Below, piece by piece: positions 8,485 to 17,512 of a stretch of DNA of 64,000 nt (within the stretch, counting starts at the first letter, position 1; each line of letters opens with the position of its first letter). The notes beneath the pieces are model-generated. The model made no database searches, was not told the origin of the DNA, and saw nothing but the letters and a program-made list of their open reading frames with translations. Both the position numbers and the translations under genes were made by a program. The stretch covers positions 1 through 64,000 of the forward strand of contig WYBU01000019.1 in the NCBI GenBank assembly GCA_011525745.1, given 5' to 3'. This DNA comes from Planctomycetaceae bacterium (GTDB lineage Bacteria; Planctomycetota; Phycisphaerae; UBA1845; UTPLA1).

Positions 8485-9762
8485 CTAAGGTCGCTCCTCG
8501 CCGCCTTTGTCCGGCGCCGACACAAGCGGCCGCGCCAGCCGCCACAGTCTGCGCACCGGAATCGCAAGCGTCACGCTCACTCGACCATCCGCGCCCATCG
8601 CAGCCGGCCTCAGTTCGACCGCGCCGTGAAGAAACTCGTCCACCTCGGCTTTCAATTCCGCATGGGACTGCACCAGCGACTCGAGCGTCAGGCCGCGTGA
8701 CAGTTCCAGGCGATGCGCCGCCTTCAACAGTCGCGCCGTCGCATCCGCCCAAGCCTCGCTCACGGCCTTTTCGTGCATTTGCGTCGCACTCTGATTCGTG
8801 TCGCCTGCCACCGCTTCGCCCACGACCGTCAGAAAGTTCGATGCCCAGGCCGGCGCCGCGGCGCCGAATTCGATCAGCAGATCGGCCGGCGGCGCGCCGA
8901 CACCCATTGCCGAAAGCGCGGCGACGCCATTCAATCGCAACAGCGTGTCGCTGCTGATCGCATCCTCCGTGAGCGCGTGACCGCTGCCGCGCAGCGCCTC
9001 GCGCAAGCCTCGCTCGACTTCGCCCAGGCTCATCTCGGCGCGGACAAAACAACGAACGTCCGGCGTGAAACGCGCCGCACTGAACGTGAGCTTCCAGTCT
9101 GTCTCCGACAAGGCCCAACCCAGTGCCGGTCGTTCGCCGATCAGGTCCGACACCGTCGCGTCCGCCCCTACCCGCAACCGCCGCAACCGTTCGACCAAAG
9201 CCAGTCGTGCATCCAGCCGCGCCGCCGCTTCCGCAAGCTCGCGCGCTTCCGGGGGCAAAGGCGCCCATCCGATTGGCGCCCGAGTCGGGTCGCGCAAACG
9301 CGGCGCGGCGCAGCCGCTGACAAGAATCGGCTCGTTCGCGCTGGAATCGAATCGCATCGGACCATCGCCATCGCCCAGCCAACGCCGCAGCGCCGCCGTC
9401 AGCTTGCCCTCCGACAGCAGCAGATACACTTCGCACGTGCCGTCTCGATAGTTTCGCAGCGGTCCGGCCCGCGTGCACTCTTCGAGCAGTTCATCGATCC
9501 GCTCGAGCGGCGCGCCGCGCGCCGACAACAGTTCATCGACGCGAAACTCCCGCGTCACGCGCTGCCGCGCAATCGCCTGTCGCATTCGGACTCGCGCATC
9601 ATCCAGCGCGGCCAACTCCAAATCGTCCGTCACGGTAGCGGGCGATGAAGCGGGCGCGGCGTCGCCGCGCGGCGTCAGGCTGCCGAGCATGAGCATGACG
9701 ACCGTGAAGGGCAGCGCGTCGGTACGCCACGAGATATGAATCGCGCATCCGCACAATCTCAT
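8485..9762 (-). CDS. Exported protein with LPP20/FlgT-like C-terminal domain
   Basis: A protein of about 425 residues with a hydrophobic leader (FTVVMLMLGSL, then DAAPA) suggesting export. I do not recognise the middle. The C-terminal part (VVGEAVAGDTNQSAT, an Ala-rich helix, LTLESLVQSHAELKAEVD, FLHGAVEL, DGRVSVTLAIPV) has the order of elements seen in the LPP20/FlgT superfamily: a helix of shared Ala/Asp, a V-x-S-x segment, a G-A hairpin and V-x-V-x-L-x-I-P-V. This is my reading of the pattern, not a search result. The frame runs to 9780, but that ATG lies inside an inverted-repeat element, so the ATG at 9762 is preferred. Confidence 0.6.
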   Translation of the reverse strand: MRLCGCAIHISWRTDALPFTVVMLMLGSLTPRGDAAPASSPATVTDDLELAALDDARVRMRQAIARQRVTREFRVDELLSARGAPLERIDELLEECTRAGPLRNYRDGTCEVYLLLSEGKLTAALRRWLGDGDGPMRFDSSANEPILVSGCAAPRLRDPTRAPIGWAPLPPEARELAEAAARLDARLALVERLRRLRVGADATVSDLIGERPALGWALSETDWKLTFSAARFTPDVRCFVRAEMSLGEVERGLREALRGSGHALTEDAISSDTLLRLNGVAALSAMGVGAPPADLLIEFGAAAPAWASNFLTVVGEAVAGDTNQSATQMHEKAVSEAWADATARLLKAAHRLELSRGLTLESLVQSHAELKAEVDEFLHGAVELRPAAMGADGRVSVTLAIPVRRLWRLARPLVSAPDKGGEERP

Positions 9763-9770
9763 GATGGGTG

Positions 9771-9841
9771 GCATGGTCAAGCCCTCTCGCCGGCAGACTC
9801 AAACATTGCAGAGGAACCCGTCACGCGAGGGCTTGGCCATG
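9771..9841 (+). repeat. Wobble-hairpin element, complete copy 1
   Basis: The left arm GCATGGTCAAGCCCTCTCGC (9771-9790) and right arm GCGAGGGCTTGGCCATG (9825-9841) are inverted copies. The one base difference in the core is T against G, a G.U pair if the plus strand is the RNA. The loop is about 34 bases. It lies between two minus-strand genes (exported protein and tRNA-binding protein) and covers an alternative start of the former. Further copies are at 23553, 27910 and 50096. Confidence 0.75.
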
Positions 9842-9912
9842 TTGAATCCTGTTCGCCGCGAAATGCGTCAAACCGGACAACCCGATTCCGCGTGATTGCG
9901 GGGCATGTCGGG

Positions 9913-10263
9913 TCAACTGACGGGAGAGCCTGCCGGCATTTCCTCAATCGGCGCAAGAATCACGACGCGAGACCGGTCCGGCGTCGACGCCGCCAGCAAC
10001 ATGCCCTGGCTCTCCTGACCGCGCATGGTGCGCGGTGCGAGGTTCGCAACAACCACGATGTTGCGGCCAACCAGCGTCGCCGGATCGTAATAGGCGCGAA
10101 TACCGGCCACGATCTGCCGCTGCTCGCCGCCGATGTCGATCTTCAGCACCAACAGCTTGTCCGCGTTGGGATGGGGCACGCACTCCACCACGCGCGCAAT
10201 CCGCAGATCGAGCTTGGCGAAATCGTCGAACGTAATCACGGGTTTGGCTGGCGCATCGCTCAT
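9913..10263 (-). CDS. tRNA-binding OB-fold protein (MetG C-terminal / Trbp111-like)
   Basis: A 116-residue stand-alone version of the tRNA-binding domain found at the C-terminus of methionyl-tRNA synthetase and in Trbp111. The order is typical: DFAKLDLRIARVVECVPHPN, ADKLLVLKIDIGG, RQIVAGI, then NIVVVANLAPRTMRG and SQGMLLAA. It probably acts as a dimer that binds tRNA elbows or pairs with a MetG lacking this domain (family knowledge). The open frame continues far upstream through the oppositely oriented nuclease gene, but homology begins at MSDAPAKP, so the ATG at 10263 is chosen. Confidence 0.88.
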   Translation of the reverse strand: MSDAPAKPVITFDDFAKLDLRIARVVECVPHPNADKLLVLKIDIGGEQRQIVAGIRAYYDPATLVGRNIVVVANLAPRTMRGQESQGMLLAASTPDRSRVVILAPIEEMPAGSPVS

Positions 10264-10461
10264 AGTGGCCTCGATCGGTTCTCCGCCGCATCTTCTGCAA
10301 TACAACCGCCATGACAGAATAGAAGCAAGCCCGCCGGACCACAAGTTACGCAGGCGCGCGAGTCCTGAAACTCGGATTGCTGCATCCGGACCCCGTCCGC
10401 CGCTATCATGCGAAGCCGCCGGCCGCAGCGCGCGACCAGCCCGGCCGCGGAGGAATCGGAA

Positions 10462-11733
10462 ATGCCGCAACTTGCGCCACTGTTTCTTATCGCCCTCGGC
10501 CTGTTGGCACAGCCCACCGCTTCGCGACCCGCCTCGCCCCTGACCGAAGCCGAGGCGTTGCCTGTCGTCGCCTGGCAGGACGCCGGCGAATACCTCGATC
10601 ATCGCTGCGTCGTCGTGGGGCAGATCGCCTCGACCCGCAAGCTCGAACGCATCTGCTTCCTCAATTTCGATCCGGCGCCGGAACACCGCCTGGCCGTTGT
10701 CATCCGCCAGGAGAACTGGGAGAACTTCCCGCATTCGCCCGATCTGCTGTACCGCGACAAATGGGTGCGCGTCATCGGCCGAATCGGCGAATACCGTGGC
10801 AAGCTCGAAATCGTCATCAATGGTCCGAATCAGATCGAAGTGCTGCCCGGACCGCCCGAGGGCGGCATCGCCGCGAGCCGCCCCGCGTCGCAGCCCGCAT
10901 CGCGTCCGGCGCGCGACACGATCCGCGTGGCCACCTACAACGTCCTCAATCTGTTCGACGCCGAGGACGATCCCTACCGCGACGACGAGGGCACGCGGAC
11001 CAAGCCGCGCTCGGAACTGGAACGGCTGGCCGCAACCATCCGCCGGCTCGATGCCGACGTGCTGGCGTTGCAGGAAGTCGAAAACCGCTTTTATCTCGAA
11101 CGCTTCGTCCGCGTGTTGCTCCCCGACATGGGCTATCGACACGTCGTGCATTTCGAGGGCAATGACAACCGCGGCATCGACTGTGCCGTACTGTCGCGCC
11201 TGCCGGTCGGCCCCGTAACCTCCTATCGCCACATCCTGTTCGACGGCCCCGGCCGGCGCCCCATGCGCTTCCTGCGCGATCTGCTGCGCGTCCGCATCGA
11301 GCCGCCCGACGCCGCGCCGTTCGACGTCTTCGTCGTTCACCTGAAATCCAAAGGCTCCGGCGAATCATCGCACCCCATTCGCCTGGCCGAAGCGCAACAG
11401 GTCCGCGCCATCGTCGACGATCTGCTGAGCCACGATCCCCGCGCGCGGTTCGTTCTCTGCGGCGACTTCAACGACGAATGGGACTCGCCGTCGCTGCTGG
11501 CGTTGCGCGGCGGCGGCGACACCGAGCTGAAATGCTTCTGGACCGAACTGCCCGACGACAATCGCATCACCTATAACAAGGCGCCCTACCGCTCGATGAT
11601 CGACTTCATTTTGTGCTCGCCGGCCATGTCGCGTACCTACGTCGCGAATTCCTACACGATTCTGCCCGGCGACGTGGAGTCTTGCGGCTCGGATCACAAT
11701 CCCGTCGTCGCGGTGTTTCGCATTCGGGAGTAG
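10462..11733 (+). CDS. Exported OB-fold plus endonuclease/exonuclease/phosphatase protein
   Basis: A protein of 423 residues with a short signal peptide (MPQLAPLFLIALGLLAQ). An OB-like domain follows (CVVVGQIASTRKL to VRVIGRIGEYRGKLEIVI), then a Pro-Ala-Ser-Arg-rich linker (SRPASQPASRPAR) and an EEP (DNase I-like) domain. Catalytic motifs are TYNVLNLF, LQEVENR, VVHLKSKG, CGDFNDEWDS and GSDHNPVV. The ATG at 10462 follows GGAGGAAT by 6 bases. EEP proteins cut phosphodiester bonds in DNA, RNA or phospholipid head groups; the OB domain favours a nucleic-acid substrate outside the cytoplasm (inference). uvrA starts 21 bases downstream on the same strand. Confidence 0.85.
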   Translation: MPQLAPLFLIALGLLAQPTASRPASPLTEAEALPVVAWQDAGEYLDHRCVVVGQIASTRKLERICFLNFDPAPEHRLAVVIRQENWENFPHSPDLLYRDKWVRVIGRIGEYRGKLEIVINGPNQIEVLPGPPEGGIAASRPASQPASRPARDTIRVATYNVLNLFDAEDDPYRDDEGTRTKPRSELERLAATIRRLDADVLALQEVENRFYLERFVRVLLPDMGYRHVVHFEGNDNRGIDCAVLSRLPVGPVTSYRHILFDGPGRRPMRFLRDLLRVRIEPPDAAPFDVFVVHLKSKGSGESSHPIRLAEAQQVRAIVDDLLSHDPRARFVLCGDFNDEWDSPSLLALRGGGDTELKCFWTELPDDNRITYNKAPYRSMIDFILCSPAMSRTYVANSYTILPGDVESCGSDHNPVVAVFRIRE

Positions 11734-11754
11734 CCCCCTGTCGGTGTCGCCGCC

Positions 11755-14580
11755 ATGACCGATCCCGCGGAGCTTCAGTCCGATCGCCCCGCCATTCGCA
11801 TCCGCGGCGCGCGCCAGCACAACCTTCAGAACGTCGACGTCGACATCCCCCGCGATTCACTGACCGTCATCACCGGCCTCAGCGGCTCGGGCAAGAGCAG
11901 CCTGGCCTTCGACACGCTTTACGCCGAGGGCCGGCGCAAGTACGTCGAGTCGCTGTCGGTCCACGCGCGGCAGTTCCTCGAACAGATCGCCCGCCCCGAC
12001 GTCGAGCGCATCGACGGCCTGCCGCCCACGATCGCCATCGGTCAGCAGACCGGCGCGGTCGGGCCGCGCTCGACGGTTGCCACCGCGACCGAAATTCACG
12101 ACTTTTTGCGCCTGCTGTTTGCGCGCGTCGGCTCGCCTCATTGCCCCCGTTGCGACCGCGCGATTTTCCGGCGCACGCCCACGCAGATCGTCGACGCCGT
12201 GGCCGCGCTGCCGAGTGGTGTACGGGCCATGATTCTCGCGCCGCTGGTCTGCGGCGAAATCACACACGCCGACGAACTTTGGGCGCGGATTCTCAAGCAG
12301 GGCTTCGTCCGCGTCCGCATCGACGGCGAGGTCCACGAGGCCCGCAACCCGCCAACGCTGACCAGGGGCCGTGCGCATGCCGTCGACGTCATTGTCGACC
12401 GGCTGGTCATCAAGCCGGACTTGCGCACGCGCCTGACCGAAAGCGTGGAAACCGCCCTGCGCATCGGGGCGGGTCGCGTGCTCGTATCGCACGAGACGTC
12501 GCCGGCCGTCTGGCTGGACGAGCCGTTCAGCGATCGCCATGCCTGCTTCGACTGCGACGTGACGCTCGCGGAGCTTGAACCGCGGCTCTTCTCGTTCAAC
12601 GCGCCGCACGGCGCCTGCCCCGATTGCAGCGGCCTGGGCGTCCTGCACGAATTCGACGCCGATCTCGTGATTCCAGATCCATCTCGTCCGCTCACCGACG
12701 CCGTCGCGCCCTGGACGCGCGGCGGCCGCGGGTTATCGAAAGGCCACGCGAAGCTGCTCGATGCTTTCTGCGTGCGTTTCGGCGTCGCGCCGACGACCGC
12801 ATTCGAGGCGCTCCCGCAGCGCGTGCGGCGGATTCTGTTGCACGGCACGTCGCCCGACGATCAGCGTCATTTCGGCCACGCATTCGAGGGCGTCGTCCCC
12901 AATCTCCAGCGACGCTTTCGCGAGGCCGACAATCCGCTCGTGCGCCGCCGGCTGCGCGCTTTCATGGCCGAGCGACGGTGTCCGACCTGCCGCGGCGACC
13001 GGCTTCGGCCCGAGGCGCTCGCCGTTCGCATCAACGGCAACAACATCGCCGCCGTCTGCCGCAAGAACATTGCCGCCGCCGCCGATCTTGTCGGCAAGCT
13101 GAGCTTCACCGGTGAAGCAGCCATGATCGCCGCGCCGATCCTGATCGAGCTGCGCGAACGCCTGCGCTTCCTCAACGAAGTCGGCCTGCACTATCTGACG
13201 CTCGATCGCCCCACCGCCACGCTGTCCGGCGGCGAGTTGCAGCGCATTCGCCTCGCCACGCAGATCGGCAGCGGCCTCGTCGGCGTCTGCTACGTGCTCG
13301 ACGAACCGACGATCGGACTGCACGCGCGCGACACCGGGCGGCTGATCGACTCGCTGCGCCGCCTGCGGCAAGCCGGCAACACCGTGGTCGTCGTCGAACA
13401 CGACGCGGACATGATCCGCGCGGCCGACTGGCTGATTGAGATCGGACCCGGCGCCGGCGCTCACGGCGGCCGGATCGTGGCCGCCGGGCCGCGTGACGTT
13501 GTGCTCCGCTCCGAGCAGTCCATCACGGCGCGTTACGTGAATGACTCGGCCTCGCCGCCTCACGCGCGCACGCCGCGCCACGCCACGCGCGGCAACATGC
13601 TTCGCGTCGAAGCCGCGCGAGCGAACAATCTAAAAAGCCTCAGCGTAACAATTCCGCTGGGCGTCTTCTGTTGTGTCACCGGCGTCAGCGGCTCGGGCAA
13701 GTCGACTCTCGTACACGACGTACTGCTCCGCGCGCTGCGCCGCCGCTTGCGCCTCGGCGGACCTCCGCCCGCGCCGCACGATCGCCTCGTCGGCGGCGAC
13801 GCGATTCAGCGCATCGTCGAGGTCAGCCAGTCGCCCATCGGCCGCGCCGGCCGGGGCAACGCGGCGACGTTCACCGGCGTCTTCGACTCCATTCGCAGCC
13901 TGTTTGCCAAGACGCGCGAGGCCCGCCTGCGCGGCTATGGCGAAAGCCGGTTCAGCTTCAACGTCAAGGGCGGCCGGTGCGAGGCCTGCCGCGGCCACGG
14001 CACGCGTCGGATCGAGATGCACTTTCTCCCCGACGTGTCGGTCCCCTGCTTGGAGTGCGGCGGCGCGCGTTTCTCGCGCGAGACGATCGAGATCAAGTAT
14101 CGCGGCCGCAGCATCGCCGACGTGCTCGAAATGAAAGTTGAAGAGGCCCTCGCATTCTTCGAGAGCTTCAACACGATTCGCTCGCTGCTGTCGGCCCTGA
14201 GCGACGTGGGTCTGGGCTATCTGACGCTCGGTCAATCGTCGGCCACGCTTTCGGGCGGCGAAGCCCAGCGCGTGCGGCTGGCTTCCGCCCTGGGAAAGCC
14301 GCCACCCGGCCGGACGCTCTTTGTGCTCGACGAACCGACCACCGGCCTGCATTTCGCGGATATTGACCGGCTGCTGTCGGTGCTGCACCGCCTCGTCGAA
14401 GTGGGCCACAGCGTGCTGGTCATCGAGCACAATCTGGCGGTGATTCGTCAGGCGGACTGGATCATCGACCTCGGCCCGGAGGGCGGCGATGCGGGGGGAC
14501 GACTCGTCGCCGAGGGACCGCCGGAAGCGATCGCTGCGTGCGCAGCAAGCCATACCGGGCGCTACTTGCGGCGTGATTGA
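11755..14580 (+). CDS. uvrA: Excinuclease ABC subunit A
   Basis: The damage-recognition ATPase of nucleotide excision repair, 941 residues, the normal length. It has two ABC ATPase modules: Walker A GLSGSGKSS (41-49) with signature LSGGELQRIRLA and LDEPTIGLH, then GVSGSGKSTL, LSGGEAQRVRLAS and LDEPTTGLH. Both zinc modules are intact: CFDC...CPDC in the first and CEAC...CLEC in the second, with the SRFSFNVKGGRCEACRGHG-type block clearly visible. All key residues are present, so it should work with UvrB/UvrC encoded elsewhere. It follows the EEP nuclease gene by 21 bases and may share its message. Confidence 0.97.
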   Translation: MTDPAELQSDRPAIRIRGARQHNLQNVDVDIPRDSLTVITGLSGSGKSSLAFDTLYAEGRRKYVESLSVHARQFLEQIARPDVERIDGLPPTIAIGQQTGAVGPRSTVATATEIHDFLRLLFARVGSPHCPRCDRAIFRRTPTQIVDAVAALPSGVRAMILAPLVCGEITHADELWARILKQGFVRVRIDGEVHEARNPPTLTRGRAHAVDVIVDRLVIKPDLRTRLTESVETALRIGAGRVLVSHETSPAVWLDEPFSDRHACFDCDVTLAELEPRLFSFNAPHGACPDCSGLGVLHEFDADLVIPDPSRPLTDAVAPWTRGGRGLSKGHAKLLDAFCVRFGVAPTTAFEALPQRVRRILLHGTSPDDQRHFGHAFEGVVPNLQRRFREADNPLVRRRLRAFMAERRCPTCRGDRLRPEALAVRINGNNIAAVCRKNIAAAADLVGKLSFTGEAAMIAAPILIELRERLRFLNEVGLHYLTLDRPTATLSGGELQRIRLATQIGSGLVGVCYVLDEPTIGLHARDTGRLIDSLRRLRQAGNTVVVVEHDADMIRAADWLIEIGPGAGAHGGRIVAAGPRDVVLRSEQSITARYVNDSASPPHARTPRHATRGNMLRVEAARANNLKSLSVTIPLGVFCCVTGVSGSGKSTLVHDVLLRALRRRLRLGGPPPAPHDRLVGGDAIQRIVEVSQSPIGRAGRGNAATFTGVFDSIRSLFAKTREARLRGYGESRFSFNVKGGRCEACRGHGTRRIEMHFLPDVSVPCLECGGARFSRETIEIKYRGRSIADVLEMKVEEALAFFESFNTIRSLLSALSDVGLGYLTLGQSSATLSGGEAQRVRLASALGKPPPGRTLFVLDEPTTGLHFADIDRLLSVLHRLVEVGHSVLVIEHNLAVIRQADWIIDLGPEGGDAGGRLVAEGPPEAIAACAASHTGRYLRRD

Positions 14581-14600
14581 CGCTCGATTGGCGTCGGACT

Positions 14601-14627
14601 GAACCGAACCGCGACCGTGAGGGAGCG
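14601..14627 (+). repeat. 27-bp repeat beginning GAACCGAACCGCGACC, copy 1
   Basis: It starts GAACCGAACCGCGACCGTGA and ends GGGAGCG. An exact 27-base copy is at 61237-61263 in the same orientation. Both sit 20-35 bases after the stop of a plus-strand gene (uvrA here, a thioredoxin-fold gene there). It is not an obvious hairpin by itself. Confidence 0.8.
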
Positions 14628-14685
14628 TCGGGCAACCTTCGGATGTTTCGACACGCGCTCCGAGCGCTGGCTGGCCAGCAAGGGC

Positions 14686-15726
14686 CTATGACGCAGTTTG
14701 CTGCTCCCTATCGCCGCCGCCGCGCGATGCTGGTTCGCAATCCTCGCCGATCACCTCAGCCACGCGATACGGCCGCCGGCCTTCCATCTCGAAGTAGATG
14801 CGCCAGCCCAGCTCCCCCAGCAATCCCATGCCGACCAGAAGGATCCCCGACAGCAGGCACAACATCCCCGCCACGATCAGCAGCGGCGGCCAGTGCGCGG
14901 CGTCACGCATCCATGATCCGACGATCCCGCCGATGATGAACAACGCCGCCACGCCCGCCAGCCGCCACGCCCAGCGTCCGAAGTATCGCATCGCCTGCCC
15001 GCGATAGCGCGTGATGAACTGCACCGTGGCGATATCCAGCAGCACGCGGAACGTCCGGTCGAGTCCGTACTTGCTCTTTCCCGCCACGCGCGGGCGGTGG
15101 TTCACCTCCATCTCGACGATTCTGGCCCCCTCGGTGTGAACCAGCGCCGGGATAAACCGATGCATCTCGCCGTAGAAGCGCACCCCCTTGATGACCGGCG
15201 CGCGAATCAGCTTCAGCGTGCAGCCGTAGTCGTGCAGATGCAGACCCGTCTTCTGCGAGATCAGTGCGTTCGCCTGGCGAGACACCCACGAGCGCAGCCA
15301 CTTGTCCTGACGCCGCCGGCGCCAGCCGCACACGAGATCGGCCCCTTCTTCCAGCCGCCGCATCATCGTGGGAATCTCGTGCGGGTCGTTCTGCCGATCC
15401 CCGTCAAGCAGCGCAATCAGCCCCCCCCGTGCGCGATCGATGCCGGCCGCCAGCGCTGACGTTTGCCCATAGTTGCGGGCCAGGTGCAGCACGATCAGCC
15501 GCCGATCGGCTTGCGCCGGCGCGCGCAGCCGATCGAGCGTCGCATCGGTGCTGCCGTCATCGACGAGAATGACTTCAAACGACCGGCCCGTTGCTTCCAG
15601 AACGTCGCGCACTTCCTCCCACAGCGGAACGACGTTGTCTTCCTCGTTATACGCACAAATGACCACCGACAACTCCACCTCGCGGTCCGGTGCTGTCGGC
15701 TGGGGAGGGACGGACATCGTGGACAT
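14686..15726 (-). CDS. GT2 glycosyltransferase with two C-terminal membrane helices
   Basis: A polyprenyl-phosphate glycosyltransferase of the dolichol-phosphate-mannose synthase/ArnC group, about 346 residues. Motifs: VVICAYNEEDNV, LVDDGSTDATLD, NYGQTSALAAGID, LLDGDRQNDP, the LRSWVSRQAN and HDYGCTLKLIR blocks, and GKSKYGLDRTFRV. Two hydrophobic hairpin helices follow (WAWRLAGVAALFIIGGIVG and PPLLIVAGMLCLLSGILLVG). It should move a sugar from a nucleotide donor to undecaprenyl phosphate at the cytoplasmic face. Starts at 15762, 15726 and 15717 are all possible; none has a strong ribosome site. It is convergent with uvrA. Confidence 0.88.
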   Translation of the reverse strand: MSTMSVPPQPTAPDREVELSVVICAYNEEDNVVPLWEEVRDVLEATGRSFEVILVDDGSTDATLDRLRAPAQADRRLIVLHLARNYGQTSALAAGIDRARGGLIALLDGDRQNDPHEIPTMMRRLEEGADLVCGWRRRRQDKWLRSWVSRQANALISQKTGLHLHDYGCTLKLIRAPVIKGVRFYGEMHRFIPALVHTEGARIVEMEVNHRPRVAGKSKYGLDRTFRVLLDIATVQFITRYRGQAMRYFGRWAWRLAGVAALFIIGGIVGSWMRDAAHWPPLLIVAGMLCLLSGILLVGMGLLGELGWRIYFEMEGRRPYRVAEVIGEDCEPASRGGGDREQQTAS

Positions 15727-15880
15727 CGGCGAAACGGTAGGGCCGCGCCGGGCGCGCGTCAATCAAGTCCGGACAGGGCCGATCGACAACATTCGCGGAC
15801 GCATTCGGCGTCGAGCGCAACCATCACCGACGATGCGGACGCGACGCCCGGTAATCGAAAATGTGAACAGGCGGGAAAGC

Positions 15881-15913
15881 GGATAAAAAAACCGGGCTTG
15901 TATTTGCCAGCCC
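15881..15913 (-). terminator. Rho-independent terminator reading on the minus strand
   Basis: On the minus strand the sequence is ACCGGGCT, a 10-base loop, AGCCCGGT, then TTTTTT. This is a perfect 8-bp stem followed by a T-run, the classic intrinsic terminator. No minus-strand gene ends nearby upstream: the site-2 protease gene stops at 16651 and a plus-strand pilin gene lies between. It may end an unannotated minus-strand transcript, or may be a 5' hairpin of the pilin message. Confidence 0.75.
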
Positions 15914-16010
15914 GGTGTCATGTTTCGTACTGTTGAATCGTGACAGAGTCGAATCGCCACGCCGCCCTGCGCATTCCCCAAGCGCGTCGCGGCGTCGCAG
16001 GAGTTGTCCC

Positions 16011-16214
16011 ATGAATCTCCGAGCCTTGCGGGTGTCTCGCACGCCCCTCCATCGGCTTTGGAACGATGACGAAGCCGCCGCCGCGGTCGAGGCCGCGGTT
16101 GTCCTGGCGATTCTCTGCATCGGCGTCATTGGGGCGATTAGCGCGCTGGGGTCCAAGAGCCGCGATGTCTGGCAGTTCGTCGCGGACACGCTCGCTCAGG
16201 CCACCGGTTCCTGA
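16011..16214 (+). CDS. Flp-like (class III) pilin, 67 residues
   Basis: A small protein with a charged leader (MNLRALRVSRTPLHRLW), then NDDEA-AAAVEAAVVLAILCIG and a short amphipathic end (ISALGSKSRDVWQFVADTLAQA). This matches Flp pilins of Tad systems: a cut site before a run with Glu at position 5 (AAAVE), a hydrophobic spine and a TALG-like turn. In classic Flp the residue before the cut is Gly; here it is Ala. The ATG at 16011 follows CAGGAG by 9 bases. No tad assembly genes are in the window, so it may use machinery encoded elsewhere. Confidence 0.65.
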   Translation: MNLRALRVSRTPLHRLWNDDEAAAAVEAAVVLAILCIGVIGAISALGSKSRDVWQFVADTLAQATGS

Positions 16215-16650
16215 TGGCCGCCACGCCCGATGGCTCCTCGTACTGCGTTTCCTGATTACCGAAACGTCCGGGAGAAGCTACACCATTTCGTGCGAGGCAA
16301 CGTCAAACCCTCGCACGACAAGCCTCGTTGTTTCGCGAGGTATTGGCGTCCCGCCCGTCCACAAGTGGCACGGCCCCCGCCTTCGCAGGGCGCAGCCTGC
16401 GCGCATGAGAATGGGCCGCACAACGAAACGCGCATGTATGTAAGCGTGTGGCGTCCATCGGAAGAGAAGCCTTTCCGCGCAGAATACGCACCTCCCCATC
16501 ACGGCGTAAACGCTTATTGACGTGCGCGTCTCGCCTCCCGCGCGGCACGGGCTTCCAGCTTGTGTTGTGCCCTGCTCCGCGCTAACACGCCAATGGGCAT
16601 CCGTTTTTTCTGATTGGCTCTGATAGATGCAGTACACACGAACTCCACAC
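16215..16650. other. Long intergenic stretch, no gene recognised
   Basis: It lies between the pilin gene (+) and the end of the site-2 protease gene (-). It contains GTGGCACGGCCCCCG (16367-16381), similar to the left arm of the wobble-hairpin family, a hairpin GCAGGGCGCAGCCTGC (16385-16400), and a weak inverted repeat around CTCGCACGACAA (16309-16344). Open frames on both strands here are Arg-rich and look random. I infer repeat-derived, decaying DNA. Confidence 0.4.
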
Positions 16651-17424
16651 TCACCACGGCATGAATGAGTCGAGTCCTTCCCGGCAGAACAGCCCCAGCG
16701 CCAGACCCTTTTCGCCCGCGAACAATTCCATCAGCCGCACCGCCGGCCCGCCGATGATCATCCGTATGATCGGCACACCGAATACCGGCCCGCTCACCAG
16801 CAGCGCGATGAGTACGAAAACGCCCAGGTGCTGCCGCTCGATGAACCGTTGCCGGGCTTCGCCCTTCAGCGTCTCGCGAAACAGGTGATGCCCGTCCAGC
16901 GGATACAACGGAATGAGATTGAACAAGCACAAAAAAGTGTTCATGAACATGAACATCGTCAGCGAGCCGTAAAGCCACGTCACAAACGTCGGCCCGCGCG
17001 GACCGCTCATTGCGCCGAGATCCGGCAGTACGCCCAATGCCGGCAATGCCCGCAACAGCAGCCCGGCGATCAGCGCCAAACCCAGATTTGACGCCGGGCC
17101 GGCCGCGACCGTGATCATCGTTCCCCGCGACGCATTGCGAAAGTTCCGCGGGTCGAACGGAACCGGCCGCGCCCAGCCGACCGGGCCGATAAACAGCGCG
17201 ATCGTCCCGATGGGGTCCAGGTGCATGAGCGGGTTGAGCGTGCAGCGCCCCTCGCGCTTGGCGGTGTGATCCCCCAGCAACTCGGCGCTGTAGGCGTGCC
17301 AGAACTCATGAACCGTCAGCGACAGCGCAATCAGCGGCGCCAGCACGATGAAGCCGACGAGCGATTGGGGGGTTAAATCGAGAAACGCGAGCAAGAGGTT
17401 CCCGTCCGTTCCGTTAAAGTCCAT
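16651..17424 (-). CDS. Site-2 protease family (M50) membrane metalloprotease
   Basis: A 257-residue integral membrane zinc protease. The zinc site HEFWH (in LTVHEFWHAYSAELLGD) lies in the second hydrophobic segment. A partner motif near the C-terminus, FNLIPLYPLDGHHL, carries the aspartate that completes the site. GPASNLGLALIAGLL and the LDPIGTIALFIGPVGWARPVPFDP region are typical of stand-alone M50B rhomboid-size enzymes. The ATG at 17424 starts MDFNGTDG; the in-frame extension upstream would cross the divergent gene's start. Substrates of such proteases are usually membrane-anchored regulators; none is obvious here. Confidence 0.88.
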   Translation of the reverse strand: MDFNGTDGNLLLAFLDLTPQSLVGFIVLAPLIALSLTVHEFWHAYSAELLGDHTAKREGRCTLNPLMHLDPIGTIALFIGPVGWARPVPFDPRNFRNASRGTMITVAAGPASNLGLALIAGLLLRALPALGVLPDLGAMSGPRGPTFVTWLYGSLTMFMFMNTFLCLFNLIPLYPLDGHHLFRETLKGEARQRFIERQHLGVFVLIALLVSGPVFGVPIIRMIIGGPAVRLMELFAGEKGLALGLFCREGLDSFMPW

Positions 17425-17512
17425 AATGTCGGCATAGCCTAGGCCGGTTCGGCGCTCATTACCAACGCCGATTCCGTCCACGCGAATGCCGCTGGAAGTG
17501 TGGAGACGCCTC

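Noticed and set aside
10264..11340. Upstream extension of the tRNA-binding protein frame on the minus strand
   Set aside because: Homology starts at 10263, and the extension is antisense to a well supported EEP nuclease gene.
15914..16010. Riboswitch (cyclic di-GMP type) in the pilin leader
   Set aside because: I could not find the conserved core of a known class; only one simple hairpin is present.
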